A DNA stretch of 64,000 bases from Thermoanaerobacter wiegelii Rt8.B1 (GTDB lineage: Bacteria; Bacillota; Thermoanaerobacteria; Thermoanaerobacterales; Thermoanaerobacteraceae). Position 1 is the stretch's first letter. Each line of letters starts with the position of its first letter. Positions 41,763 through 49,565 of this stretch are shown piece by piece. Location of the stretch: NCBI RefSeq assembly GCF_000147695.2, contig NC_015958.1, positions 1-64,000 on the forward strand, written 5' to 3'. The position numbers were made by a program, and so were the translations under genes. The notes beneath the pieces were generated by a model. The model saw nothing but the letters and a program-made list of their open reading frames with translations, searched no databases and was not told where the DNA came from.

Positions 41763-43637
41763 ATGATAGAAATTTTACTGGTTCCTCTTATAACAGCATT
41801 TATATCGGCTATTTTTATCAAAAACAAGCGGCTTGTATGGTTTCTTTTTCTGATTTCTAATGGCTATATATTATATAAACTTTACTCATTGTATGGAAAG
41901 TGGGATTTATCTTATATATTAAACACTGATTACCAAATATTTGGTGTAAAGCTAAGTTTAGGACTTTCAAACAATCCTTTAGGATGGTATTTTGCCTTTT
42001 TCTCCGCTGTTGTTACCTTAGTAATTGCTATATTTTCTATAGGATTTAATACAAACTCTAAAGGAAATGTAGCTCCTATATGGATGCTGATTATATTTGC
42101 CAATATTGGGATATTCTATGCGGCAGATTGGATAACATTTTTTATGATGTGGGAACTTATGGGGTGGACGTCATTTTTTGCAATAACTAATGGAAATGCT
42201 AAAGCATTAGATGGTGCAAAATATTACTTGGCTCTTTCTCTTCTTGGTGGATCAGCCCTGTTAGTTGCAATATTGCTGCTTGGTGCATACACTAAAACTT
42301 TTATTATAATTACATCTGCCTATAGATTAGTGCAACTTTTTAATTTGGCAGAAGGTGTTTTTACAACAATATTACTTTTGTTTATTATGGCATTCTTTAT
42401 AAAATCGGCAGTATTTCCATTTTACATGTGGCCTTCAAAAGTATATGCTGTAGGTCCTGAAGATTACATTGCGTTTATGTCTTCAGTAATGATAAAATAT
42501 GGCATTTATCCTATGGCAATATTCATAGTTCCTGTAATTGGGAATTTACAACTTCCTAAGATATTTAATGCAGGTAATTGGATGCAATATTTTATTGGTT
42601 ATCTTGGAGCGCTTAGTGCTGTTGTAGGGACTTTACTTGCTATGTTTCAGACTGATATGAAAAAATTATTTGCGTATTCCTCTGTGGCAAACATGGGATA
42701 TATACTTTTAGGTTTCGCATCTATGAGTATAGTAGGTTTTGAAGGTTCGCTTTTCCATGTTGTTAATCATATTGTTTTAAAAGCTGCGATATTTTTATCT
42801 CTTGCTGCTGTAGTGTATAGGACGGGTGAGAGTGAGATGCACAAATTAGGTGGACTTGTATATAAAATGCCTATTACTTTTTTGACATTTCTTTTTGGAA
42901 TAATAGCAGCAGCAGGAATACCACCGTTTAATGGCTTTGGCTCAAAGTGGATGATAATACAAGCGCTTATGGAGAAGAAGATGGTTGTTCTTGTAATATC
43001 CATGGTATTTGCATCAACCGGAGCGTTTATGTATTTATTTAGGGCACTTGTTTCTATATTTTTAGGACAACTTCCCGAAAGATATAAGGATGTAAAAGAG
43101 GTACCATATACGATGTCAATACCCATGATTATAATGATGGGCTTGATGCTTTTAATTGGTGTGTTACCGGGTGTTGTGATGAAACCATTAACTATAGCAA
43201 TGAGGGCTATGGGATATCAAGTCGACATTGCAAGTTGGACTACTCTTACTTCTTCTTTTAGGAATTCAACAGTAGATTTAAGAATAGTGTTTTACATGTT
43301 TGCCATGGGTATTGTAGTTGCAGCTTTGATGTATTTGCTTGGAAACAAATCCGAAACTGTACCACAGCATGATAATTACACAGCAGGAGAGAACCCAATA
43401 GAATGGGGAGTTGATGCAGACAAGTTTAACTATTCTTATTCATTTTACCAACCATTTAAGGAGATGTTTGACCCGCTTTTTGAAAGAATTTCAATAGATA
43501 GATTTTTTTCAAGTATAGGTAAAAATTTTGAATATATAAGCCCAACCATTCAAGGGCTATATAAAAGAGGAGAAGGAGCAGTGTTGCTTTTTAGCATTGG
43601 TGTTCTCTTATTTATACTAGGGGGTTGGATTTTATGA
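41763..43637 (+). CDS. Second MrpD/NuoL-like antiporter subunit (MbsH')
   Basis: A 624-residue protein, longer than MbsH, with about 16 helices. It has the antiporter signatures FFMMWELMGWTSFFAI (glutamate) and FFIKSAVFPFYMWPSKVYAVGPEDYIAFMS (lysine), and VNHIVLKAAIFLSLAAVVY. The second antiporter subunit in place of one is what distinguishes Mbx/Mbs clusters from Mbh hydrogenase clusters. The C-terminal extension beyond residue 510 probably forms the lateral helix. It overlaps the next gene. Confidence 0.9.
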   Translation: MIEILLVPLITAFISAIFIKNKRLVWFLFLISNGYILYKLYSLYGKWDLSYILNTDYQIFGVKLSLGLSNNPLGWYFAFFSAVVTLVIAIFSIGFNTNSKGNVAPIWMLIIFANIGIFYAADWITFFMMWELMGWTSFFAITNGNAKALDGAKYYLALSLLGGSALLVAILLLGAYTKTFIIITSAYRLVQLFNLAEGVFTTILLLFIMAFFIKSAVFPFYMWPSKVYAVGPEDYIAFMSSVMIKYGIYPMAIFIVPVIGNLQLPKIFNAGNWMQYFIGYLGALSAVVGTLLAMFQTDMKKLFAYSSVANMGYILLGFASMSIVGFEGSLFHVVNHIVLKAAIFLSLAAVVYRTGESEMHKLGGLVYKMPITFLTFLFGIIAAAGIPPFNGFGSKWMIIQALMEKKMVVLVISMVFASTGAFMYLFRALVSIFLGQLPERYKDVKEVPYTMSIPMIIMMGLMLLIGVLPGVVMKPLTIAMRAMGYQVDIASWTTLTSSFRNSTVDLRIVFYMFAMGIVVAALMYLLGNKSETVPQHDNYTAGENPIEWGVDADKFNYSYSFYQPFKEMFDPLFERISIDRFFSSIGKNFEYISPTIQGLYKRGEGAVLLFSIGVLLFILGGWIL

Positions 43638-44518
43638 TAGCAGCTATAAGAGTTTTTGGTTATAGCTTGTTTGCAATATTTATTGGACTCTTATTTATGG
43701 GTATAGGGAGGAAGATTATTGCAAGAATTCAGCTGAGATTAGGTCCACCATTTTATCAGGCATTTTTAGATGTAGGAAAACTCTTTGCCAGAAAGTCCAT
43801 AACACACAATTTTGTGATGGATCTTGGAATGATAATGTCGCTTGCGGGACTACTGTCAACTATGCTATTTGTTCCAGTAGCTGGACATATGGCTATAAAG
43901 ACTAGTTCTAATCTAATTCTAATAATTTACCTCATGGCCATTGGACATCTTGGAATGGCAATGGCAGCTTCTGCTAGTGGAAATCCCAATGCAACAATTG
44001 GTGTATCTCGTGCACTTACAATGATGCTGGGATATGAAATTCCGTTTTTTACAGTAATGTTAGGATTAATAATTTTTAATGGGACTTCTTCTCTTGAGCT
44101 TATTGCGCAAAGTCAGGCAGGTGGAATATTGAATTGGAATATGGTTAAATTTCCGCTTGGATTTTTAGCAGCTGAAATTGCATTACAAGCGATAATGGGA
44201 GAAAAACCATTTGATGCAATGGTAGCACCTGCTGAGATAGCTTCAGGACCTATGGTGGAGCTTGGTGGTAAGTACCTGGGACTTGCATTTTTGACACATG
44301 CAGTTTCAATTTTTGTTGAAACAGGGATAATGGTAAATTTATTTATGGGCGGTGCTTCAAATGTATTTACTTTTGTATTAAAACAATTTGAAATATATTT
44401 AATTACTGTACTTATTGAGGCCGTATTCCCGAGATTTAGAATAGAGCAGGCAGTTAAATTTCTCTGGACTGTTCCCATGAGCATTGCAGTTGTCCAGCTT
44501 GCGATAATATTATTGTAA
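43634..44518 (+). CDS. NuoH-like membrane subunit (MbsM)
   Basis: A 294-residue respiratory complex I subunit 1-type protein with eight helices. Conserved parts are RIQLRLGPPFYQAFLDVGKLF, the loop EKPFDAMVAPAEIASGPMVELGGKYLGL, and acidic residues in the quinone-site equivalent. It links the peripheral electron-transfer arm to the antiporter modules. ATG 43634 overlaps the previous stop (ATGA); the in-frame TTG at 43625 is too close to the AGGGGG site. Confidence 0.92.
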   Translation: MIAAIRVFGYSLFAIFIGLLFMGIGRKIIARIQLRLGPPFYQAFLDVGKLFARKSITHNFVMDLGMIMSLAGLLSTMLFVPVAGHMAIKTSSNLILIIYLMAIGHLGMAMAASASGNPNATIGVSRALTMMLGYEIPFFTVMLGLIIFNGTSSLELIAQSQAGGILNWNMVKFPLGFLAAEIALQAIMGEKPFDAMVAPAEIASGPMVELGGKYLGLAFLTHAVSIFVETGIMVNLFMGGASNVFTFVLKQFEIYLITVLIEAVFPRFRIEQAVKFLWTVPMSIAVVQLAIILL

Positions 44519-44541
44519 GATAATAGAAGGGGGCAATTTGA

Positions 44542-45138
44542 ATGGAAGATTTAAAGGCTAATGATAAAAGAAGCTATATTGATAATTTGATAGATTTTTT
44601 CAGAAAAAGATCTATATGGATACTTCATTACTGTACAGGTTGCGGAGCAGTGGAACTACCACCTTCAATGACATCCAGGTGGGATATTGAAAGATTTGGC
44701 ATAGTGCCAATGGCGACACCAAGACAGGCAGATGTCCTTTTAGTAACAGGATATGTTTCACTAAAGACATTAAAGAGGATTATAAAGATTTATGAACAAA
44801 TGCCAGAACCCAAATGGGTTTTAGCATTTGGTTCGTGTACAGTAAATGGAGGAATTTACTGGGATTCTTATAACACCATAACAAATCTTGCGGAATATAT
44901 TCCTGTTGATATTACTGTATCGGGCTGTATGCCTAGGCCAGAAGCAGTTATAGATGCATTGCAAACGCTAATGGAGATGATACAGTCTGGCGAGGGAGGA
45001 GCGTACAAAAAATACAAAGAAAACTATGAATACTATAAAAAGAACCAGGATAGAGTTTTAAGGAAAACAGCCCCAATATTAGGAAGCAGCGAAACAGAGT
45101 CAATTTATCAAGAAAAGGAGGGGAATTATGAAACTTGA
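44542..45138 (+). CDS. NuoB-like proximal cluster subunit (MbsJ)
   Basis: A 198-residue peripheral subunit carrying one 4Fe-4S cluster. The four ligands are visible in HYCTGCGAVELPP, AFGSCTVNGGIYWDSY and VSGCMPRPEAVIDAL. It resembles hydrogenase small subunits of group 4 enzymes and complex I NuoB. It overlaps the next gene by 11 bases. Confidence 0.93.
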   Translation: MEDLKANDKRSYIDNLIDFFRKRSIWILHYCTGCGAVELPPSMTSRWDIERFGIVPMATPRQADVLLVTGYVSLKTLKRIIKIYEQMPEPKWVLAFGSCTVNGGIYWDSYNTITNLAEYIPVDITVSGCMPRPEAVIDALQTLMEMIQSGEGGAYKKYKENYEYYKKNQDRVLRKTAPILGSSETESIYQEKEGNYET

Positions 45139-45604
45139 TAAAGAAAGCATAATAGAACTTTTAAATCAAAAAGGAGTAGAGGTTTTAGACCTTTATCCAA
45201 ATCAAATAAGTGTAAATATTAAAAAAGATAACCTCTTAAACCATTTGGTATTTTTAAGGTCAATAGGTTTTGATCATCTATCATTTATAAATGCAGTTGA
45301 TTTTATAGATGAAGGTGAATTTGAACTTGTTTATCATGTTTGGTCTTACACCCATAAAATTCATGTTTTAAACAAAGTAAGAATAAGCAGAAATAATCCT
45401 GTTATACCAACGATAGTAAATCTTTGGGAACAAGCGCAGTTTTATGAGCAAGAAATACACGAGTTTTTTGGGATAATTTTTGAGGGAAACAAAGATTTAT
45501 CTCCTTTGTTCTTGGAAAATTGGGTAGATATACCGCCGCTTAGAAAAGATTTTGATACAAAAGAGTTTTCTGTAAGATTGTTTGGTGCCGAGATAAGGAG
45601 GTGA
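45128..45604 (+). CDS. NuoC-like 30-kDa subunit (MbsK)
   Basis: A 158-residue protein with the complex I 30-kDa signature EQAQFYEQEIHEFFGIIFEGN and the C-terminal PPLRKDFDTKEFSVRL. It holds the NuoB-like and NuoD-like subunits together. It is followed three bases later by the large subunit gene. Confidence 0.92.
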   Translation: MKLDKESIIELLNQKGVEVLDLYPNQISVNIKKDNLLNHLVFLRSIGFDHLSFINAVDFIDEGEFELVYHVWSYTHKIHVLNKVRISRNNPVIPTIVNLWEQAQFYEQEIHEFFGIIFEGNKDLSPLFLENWVDIPPLRKDFDTKEFSVRLFGAEIRR

Positions 45605-45607
45605 TAT

Positions 45608-46756
45608 ATGATGGATTCACCATCATATATGTTGAGCAAAATAGCTGAAAAAGACAATTTAACTGTATACGAGCTTTTTTTTGGTCCTAATCATCCAGGA
45701 ATGCATGGTAATTTTGGCTATGTACTTGAAATGATAGGGACAGAAATAGTTAAAGTTAGACCCAATGCAGGACATTTGCATAGAGGATTTGAAAAATTAA
45801 TGGAACAGAAGCTGTGGGTTCAAAATATAGCACTTGTTCCTAGAATATGTGTTGCTGATCCAGACCCCAATGAAGTAGCCTATTGTACAGCCATTGAAAA
45901 GATACTAAGGGTTGACATCCCAGATAGAGCAAAATTTTTAAGAACAATCACTCTTGAAATGAGCAGGCTGTCTTCTTTCTTAATGGGAATGGGTGCCCTT
46001 GCTGCAGCTGTAGGTCTATATACGGCTATGAACATTATGACCGCCGATAGGGACTTAATACTTGATTTATTCGAATGGTTAACAGGAGCAAGAGTATACC
46101 ACATGTTTAGCATACCAGGAGGCGTTAGAAATGATTTGCCTGATGGTTTTGTAGAAAGACTATATAAAGTATTGGACCATTTAGAAAAAAGGCTAATTGA
46201 ATATGATAAATTACTGTTTGAAAATCCTATAATCCACAAAAGATTAAAAGGATTAGGTTATGTCTCTAAAGAAGATGCAGTAAAATATGGGCTTACTGGC
46301 CCGAATCTTAGAGCATCAGGTAACCCCTATGATGTAAGAGTTGATGATCCATATGCAGCTTACCCCTACCTTGACGTTAGAGTAATAACACAAGAAGGTG
46401 GAGATGCATTAACTAGGGCTATTCAAATAAGATTGGAGTTTGAAGAAACGATTAATCTTATAAGGCGGGCACTTAAGACCATGCCAGAAGGAGAGATTAG
46501 ACTAAATCTTGGAAATCTTTCCGCACTTAAAGTGCCAAAAGGAGAAGCATATGCAAAAGTTGAATCGTCAAAGGGAGAGTTTGGATATTATGTAGTGTCA
46601 GACGGCGGAATGAAACCATACAGAGTTGCAGTTAGAGGGCCTTCTCTTCCTGCGGGATTACTGCTTGCGCAAAAACATCTTCCCAAAATGAAAATAGACG
46701 ATGTAGCTGCGTGGATGGCATCACTTGCAATTTGTCCGCCTGATATAGATAAATAG
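45608..46756 (+). CDS. NuoD/NiFe-hydrogenase-large-like subunit with incomplete metal site (MbsL)
   Basis: A 382-residue homologue of complex I 49-kDa and group 4 hydrogenase large subunits (FFGPNHPGMHGNFGYVLE, RPNAGHLHRGFEKLME). In NiFe hydrogenases two CxxC motifs bind the metal. Here they read Cys81-V-A-D and Cys376-P-P-D, so each pair keeps the first cysteine and has Asp for the second. The C-terminus ends at DIDK, and no maturation protease extension is seen. This fits Mbx/Mbs sulfur-reductase-type subunits and argues against hydrogenase activity. Starts at ATG 45608 behind AAGGAGGTGAT. Confidence 0.9.
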   Translation: MMDSPSYMLSKIAEKDNLTVYELFFGPNHPGMHGNFGYVLEMIGTEIVKVRPNAGHLHRGFEKLMEQKLWVQNIALVPRICVADPDPNEVAYCTAIEKILRVDIPDRAKFLRTITLEMSRLSSFLMGMGALAAAVGLYTAMNIMTADRDLILDLFEWLTGARVYHMFSIPGGVRNDLPDGFVERLYKVLDHLEKRLIEYDKLLFENPIIHKRLKGLGYVSKEDAVKYGLTGPNLRASGNPYDVRVDDPYAAYPYLDVRVITQEGGDALTRAIQIRLEFEETINLIRRALKTMPEGEIRLNLGNLSALKVPKGEAYAKVESSKGEFGYYVVSDGGMKPYRVAVRGPSLPAGLLLAQKHLPKMKIDDVAAWMASLAICPPDIDK

Positions 46757-46771
46757 GAGGGAAGTAACGAT

Positions 46772-47260
46772 ATGTCACTGGGAGATAAGAGTGTATATTC
46801 CCCACTTACTAACCTTAAAAATTTATTTAAAAAACCTATGACAGTAAAATATCCTAAAGAAATTTTGAAAGTGTTTCCAAAAGATGGCGTATCGCCTATT
46901 TATAGAGGGCTTCATACCAATGATTTAAACAAATGTATTGGATGTGGAATGTGCCAGAGAATATGTCCTTTCGATGCTATAGAAATGAAAGTTATTGGCG
47001 AAAATGAGCAAGGCAGAGCTATTAAAAAACCAGTTGTTGATTATGGAAGGTGTAGTTTTTGTGGATTTTGCGTAGATGTTTGTCCAACTAACTCATTAAA
47101 GATGTCAAGACATTATATATACAAAGTAAAGACAGTAAAATCGATGAGTGCAAAGGAAGAGGTAGAGCATATAAAGCAAAAATTTAAGCTTATGCCGGAT
47201 GAATCTTTGGGAGATGATATAGGGTATAATACTGGGAAAGCCAAGAAAATATTAGGATAA
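46772..47260 (+). CDS. NuoI-like ferredoxin subunit with two 4Fe-4S clusters (MbsN)
   Basis: A 162-residue protein with two cluster-binding motifs, CIGCGMCQRICPFDAI (about residues 52-67) and CSFCGFCVDVCPTNSL (about 91-106). It should pass electrons from reduced ferredoxin to the NuoB-like cluster. It is the last structural gene of the complex; a DUF1646 gene follows after 55 bases. Confidence 0.93.
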   Translation: MSLGDKSVYSPLTNLKNLFKKPMTVKYPKEILKVFPKDGVSPIYRGLHTNDLNKCIGCGMCQRICPFDAIEMKVIGENEQGRAIKKPVVDYGRCSFCGFCVDVCPTNSLKMSRHYIYKVKTVKSMSAKEEVEHIKQKFKLMPDESLGDDIGYNTGKAKKILG

Positions 47261-47315
47261 AAATTACTCTTTGTGATCATATTGATAAACATATGCAAAA
47301 GTAGGAGGTATATAT

Positions 47316-48332
47316 ATGGTAACAGCATTAGTTGTAATTTTAGTACTTATTCTGTTATTACCATTTGTGGTAAAACAAGTAGAACACAATCTGGAATATT
47401 TTTTATTTACAATGGGAATTATATCTGTAATTGTGTCAAAACAATTTAGTGTAGAATTGTTTTTCCATATTTTCAAAAATCCACTCATTTACTATATTAC
47501 TTTGGCAGTTTTGATTGCAGGGTTAATTTTTACATTGTTAAAAGAAAAATTGAAAATAGGTGTTGAAAAAGTTGCAGTATCTTTGAGGCTTTTCGCATTC
47601 ATTATAATCGTGGTACTTGGGCTCATGTCAAGCATTATTACAGCAATAATTGCCTCTTTGGTTTTGGTTGAGGTCGTAAACTACTTGCCTCTTACTAGAA
47701 AAAACAAAATAAATTTGATTGTTATTGCTTGTTTCTCCATAGGCCTTGGTGCTGTTTTAACGCCTGTAGGAGAGCCACTGGCTACTATTGTTGTATCCAA
47801 ATTACATGCCGACTTTTTTTATCTTGCACGATTAATAGGTGTTGATATAATAATTGCAATTTTAGTTCTAGGATTAATAGGAACATTTTTTGCAAAAAGA
47901 GAAAGTGGGATAGGTGAGCCTACCGAAGATGTTGAGGCAGATGAGAATATAAAAGAAGTATTCATTAGAGCTTTTAAAGTATTCGTCTTTATTTTTGCAT
48001 TAGAGCTACTTGGAACGGGTTTTAAGCCTGTAATTGATTTATATATTGTTAAAATGAAAAGTGAGCTTTTATACTGGGTGAATACAATTTCTGCAATTGT
48101 TGATAATGCTACACTAGCAGCAGCAGAAATTTCTCCATCAATGACGCCGGAACAGATAAGAGCTATTTTAATGGGAATGCTTATTAGTGGAGGAATGTTA
48201 ATTCCAGGTAATATTCCAAACATCATTTCTGCGGGTAAATTAAAAATAAAAAGTACTGAATGGGCGCGAATCGCTGTTCCTCTAGGTGCAATACTTTTGA
48301 TAGTGTATTATATTGTATTGTTTGTGATCTAA
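47316..48332 (+). CDS. DUF1646-family membrane transporter, copy 1
   Basis: A 338-residue protein with about ten hydrophobic segments of the DUF1646 family, which resembles Na+/H+ antiporters (VVEVVNYLPL-like VEVVNYLPLTRKNKINLI, GLGAVLTPVGEPLATIVVSKL, VDNATLAAAEISPSMT). The family name is also attached to a sodium-sensing RNA motif. It follows the Mbs-type genes and may share their leader. A nearly identical gene is at 55703; this copy lacks two residues (a six-base gap after VEKVA) compared with copy 2. Confidence 0.85.
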   Translation: MVTALVVILVLILLLPFVVKQVEHNLEYFLFTMGIISVIVSKQFSVELFFHIFKNPLIYYITLAVLIAGLIFTLLKEKLKIGVEKVAVSLRLFAFIIIVVLGLMSSIITAIIASLVLVEVVNYLPLTRKNKINLIVIACFSIGLGAVLTPVGEPLATIVVSKLHADFFYLARLIGVDIIIAILVLGLIGTFFAKRESGIGEPTEDVEADENIKEVFIRAFKVFVFIFALELLGTGFKPVIDLYIVKMKSELLYWVNTISAIVDNATLAAAEISPSMTPEQIRAILMGMLISGGMLIPGNIPNIISAGKLKIKSTEWARIAVPLGAILLIVYYIVLFVI

Positions 48333-48379
48333 ATAAGTCAAGGAGACATAGTGTAAAATTTAGTATTAAAATAATATAG

Positions 48380-48637
48380 TTGGAATTTTGTTTAAATTTT
48401 TCTGGTATCCTCGCAGACTAAACTAACGCTAGACCTCGGATTCCGGTGGGGTTCCTGCCCTTTTAAGCCTTGCCTTAAGCCAGCATCTGGCATTCTTGCT
48501 TTCGGCCTGCCTTCTTCTTCGGTCTCGCTAAGTTTCCCGGCACTCAAGCGAACATGTTATCAAAAAGCAAAGCAAGGGAATAGTAAATTTACTTGAGTGC
48601 CGGGCGGTCAAGTACCGCCCTTTGTGCAAAATGTCAG
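48380..48637. repeat. GC-rich MITE-like repeat element, copy 2
   Basis: The 258-bp stretch has degenerate ends ttggaattttg (48380) and caaaatgtcag (48627), matching the terminal repeats of the element at 6681 in inverted orientation. Inside, cagactaaactaacgct (48414-48430), ggggttcctgcc and ctcgctaagttt parallel copy 1. It also holds an inverted repeat cccggcactcaag/cttgagtgccggg and a compact hairpin gggcggtcaagtaccgccc (48602-48620) not seen in copy 1. No coding potential is apparent. Confidence 0.6.
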
Positions 48638-48672
48638 CCATTTACAGAGTTATATCCACACATTTACCTAGA

Positions 48673-48999
48673 TAGTGTCAAGATACTGTAGGATATTTTT
48701 TAAAAACAACCCCTGAAATCTCATTAAATCAAGGTTTCCATCCATTATGTTTTTTATATCACACTTTCATATTTTATTGCTTTTAAAATTCTGTATATTG
48801 GTGTTACTTAATAACTTCCTAAAAATTTCTGTCACTTCATGAGTGAGATTTATTGCATTTTGTAGTATAATATCCTCAAAACTAATTTTTTTCACAAGAG
48901 ACACCCCTTTCTGCGATATTTTGTTTTCAAATTCTATTTTATCACGGGGGTTACCTTTTGTTTTTTATCACCTAAAAATCCTACGATAATTTTACACTA
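48673..48999. mobile_element. Internally deleted insertion sequence (ISLre2-like, MITE)
   Basis: The 327-bp element has imperfect 22-base terminal inverted repeats, both opening TAGTGT and closing TAGGAT. Only the start of a transposase survives inside. The 48349-48360 block tagtgtaaaatt repeats the right-end sequence exactly and may be a solo end of another copy. The element does not contain a complete transposase, so it could move only with help from elsewhere. Confidence 0.6.
48767..48895 (-). pseudogene. N-terminal fragment of a transposase
   Basis: A 42-codon minus-strand frame starts at GTG 48895 behind AAGGGGTG and reads MKKISFEDIILQNAINLTHE, then EIFRKLLSNTNIQNFK. The fragment at 54837 (KDFYELEKGIHELFQ) looks like the natural continuation, so both could come from the same ISLre2-like transposase. 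This link is inference. Confidence 0.5.
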
Positions 49000-49162
49000 T
49001 AATTTACCTGTGAAATCTTGACAGGGACATATATATGATGTATAATACTAATTAAAAGGATTTTGAAGTGCATAGGGGAATTTTCTAAGATAACTCATGT
49101 ATACGTTAACACTACTATAATAAAACTATATCAAGCAAGAAAGGAAGCGAGAGGAAGGAAAA

Positions 49163-49531
49163 ATGCAATACAAACTGGCTTTAGATGAAAGCAAATTGAG
49201 AGAGTTTTATTATGAACCCCATGAGTTTAGGGGACACCGCTTATACAGAAGAGTTTTTATTATGGAAAAGAGTGGAATACTAGGGAAAATTGCCGATTAC
49301 AAGTTATTGGATTTCATTGTAGTAGATTTAACGCCGGAGGAACTTTTGCCACTAATTAAGCCTATTCCCGACGTAATGGTGGAGAGATTCTTGTTACCTG
49401 GTCAAGGGAAAATAATCAAGAAATCCTTTTGGTTTGGATTAAGGGGATGGGCATACATTGGTTTTTTGGAGGGCAAGGAAAAGTTATTTGACGATATGAG
49501 GAGTGAGGTTAAACAAGCACTAAAGCCCTAA
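49163..49531 (+). CDS. Hypothetical protein upstream of cstA
   Basis: A 122-residue protein (MQYKLALDESKLREFYYEP...) with charged N-terminal half and no clear membrane segment. I do not recognise a family. It has a good ribosome site (GAGGAAGG) and lies 34 bases before the CstA gene, so it is probably cotranscribed and may assist it. The region 49000-49162 before it contains TTGACA near 49018 and TATAAT near 49042, a plausible promoter. Confidence 0.75.
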   Translation: MQYKLALDESKLREFYYEPHEFRGHRLYRRVFIMEKSGILGKIADYKLLDFIVVDLTPEELLPLIKPIPDVMVERFLLPGQGKIIKKSFWFGLRGWAYIGFLEGKEKLFDDMRSEVKQALKP

Positions 49532-49565
49532 GGGCTTTAGAAATATATAGTGAGGAGGGTTTGAA

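Noticed and set aside
46772-47260. Group 4 NiFe hydrogenase (Ech/Mbh) as the name for the cluster
   Set aside because: The large subunit lacks two of four NiFe cysteines, no hydrogenase maturation genes are nearby, and two MrpD-like genes are present.
48349-48999. A larger IS bounded by the 12-base repeat tagtgtaaaatt and its complement
   Set aside because: A better pair of related 22-base ends exists at 48673 and 48978; the outer 12-base match may be a solo end of another copy.
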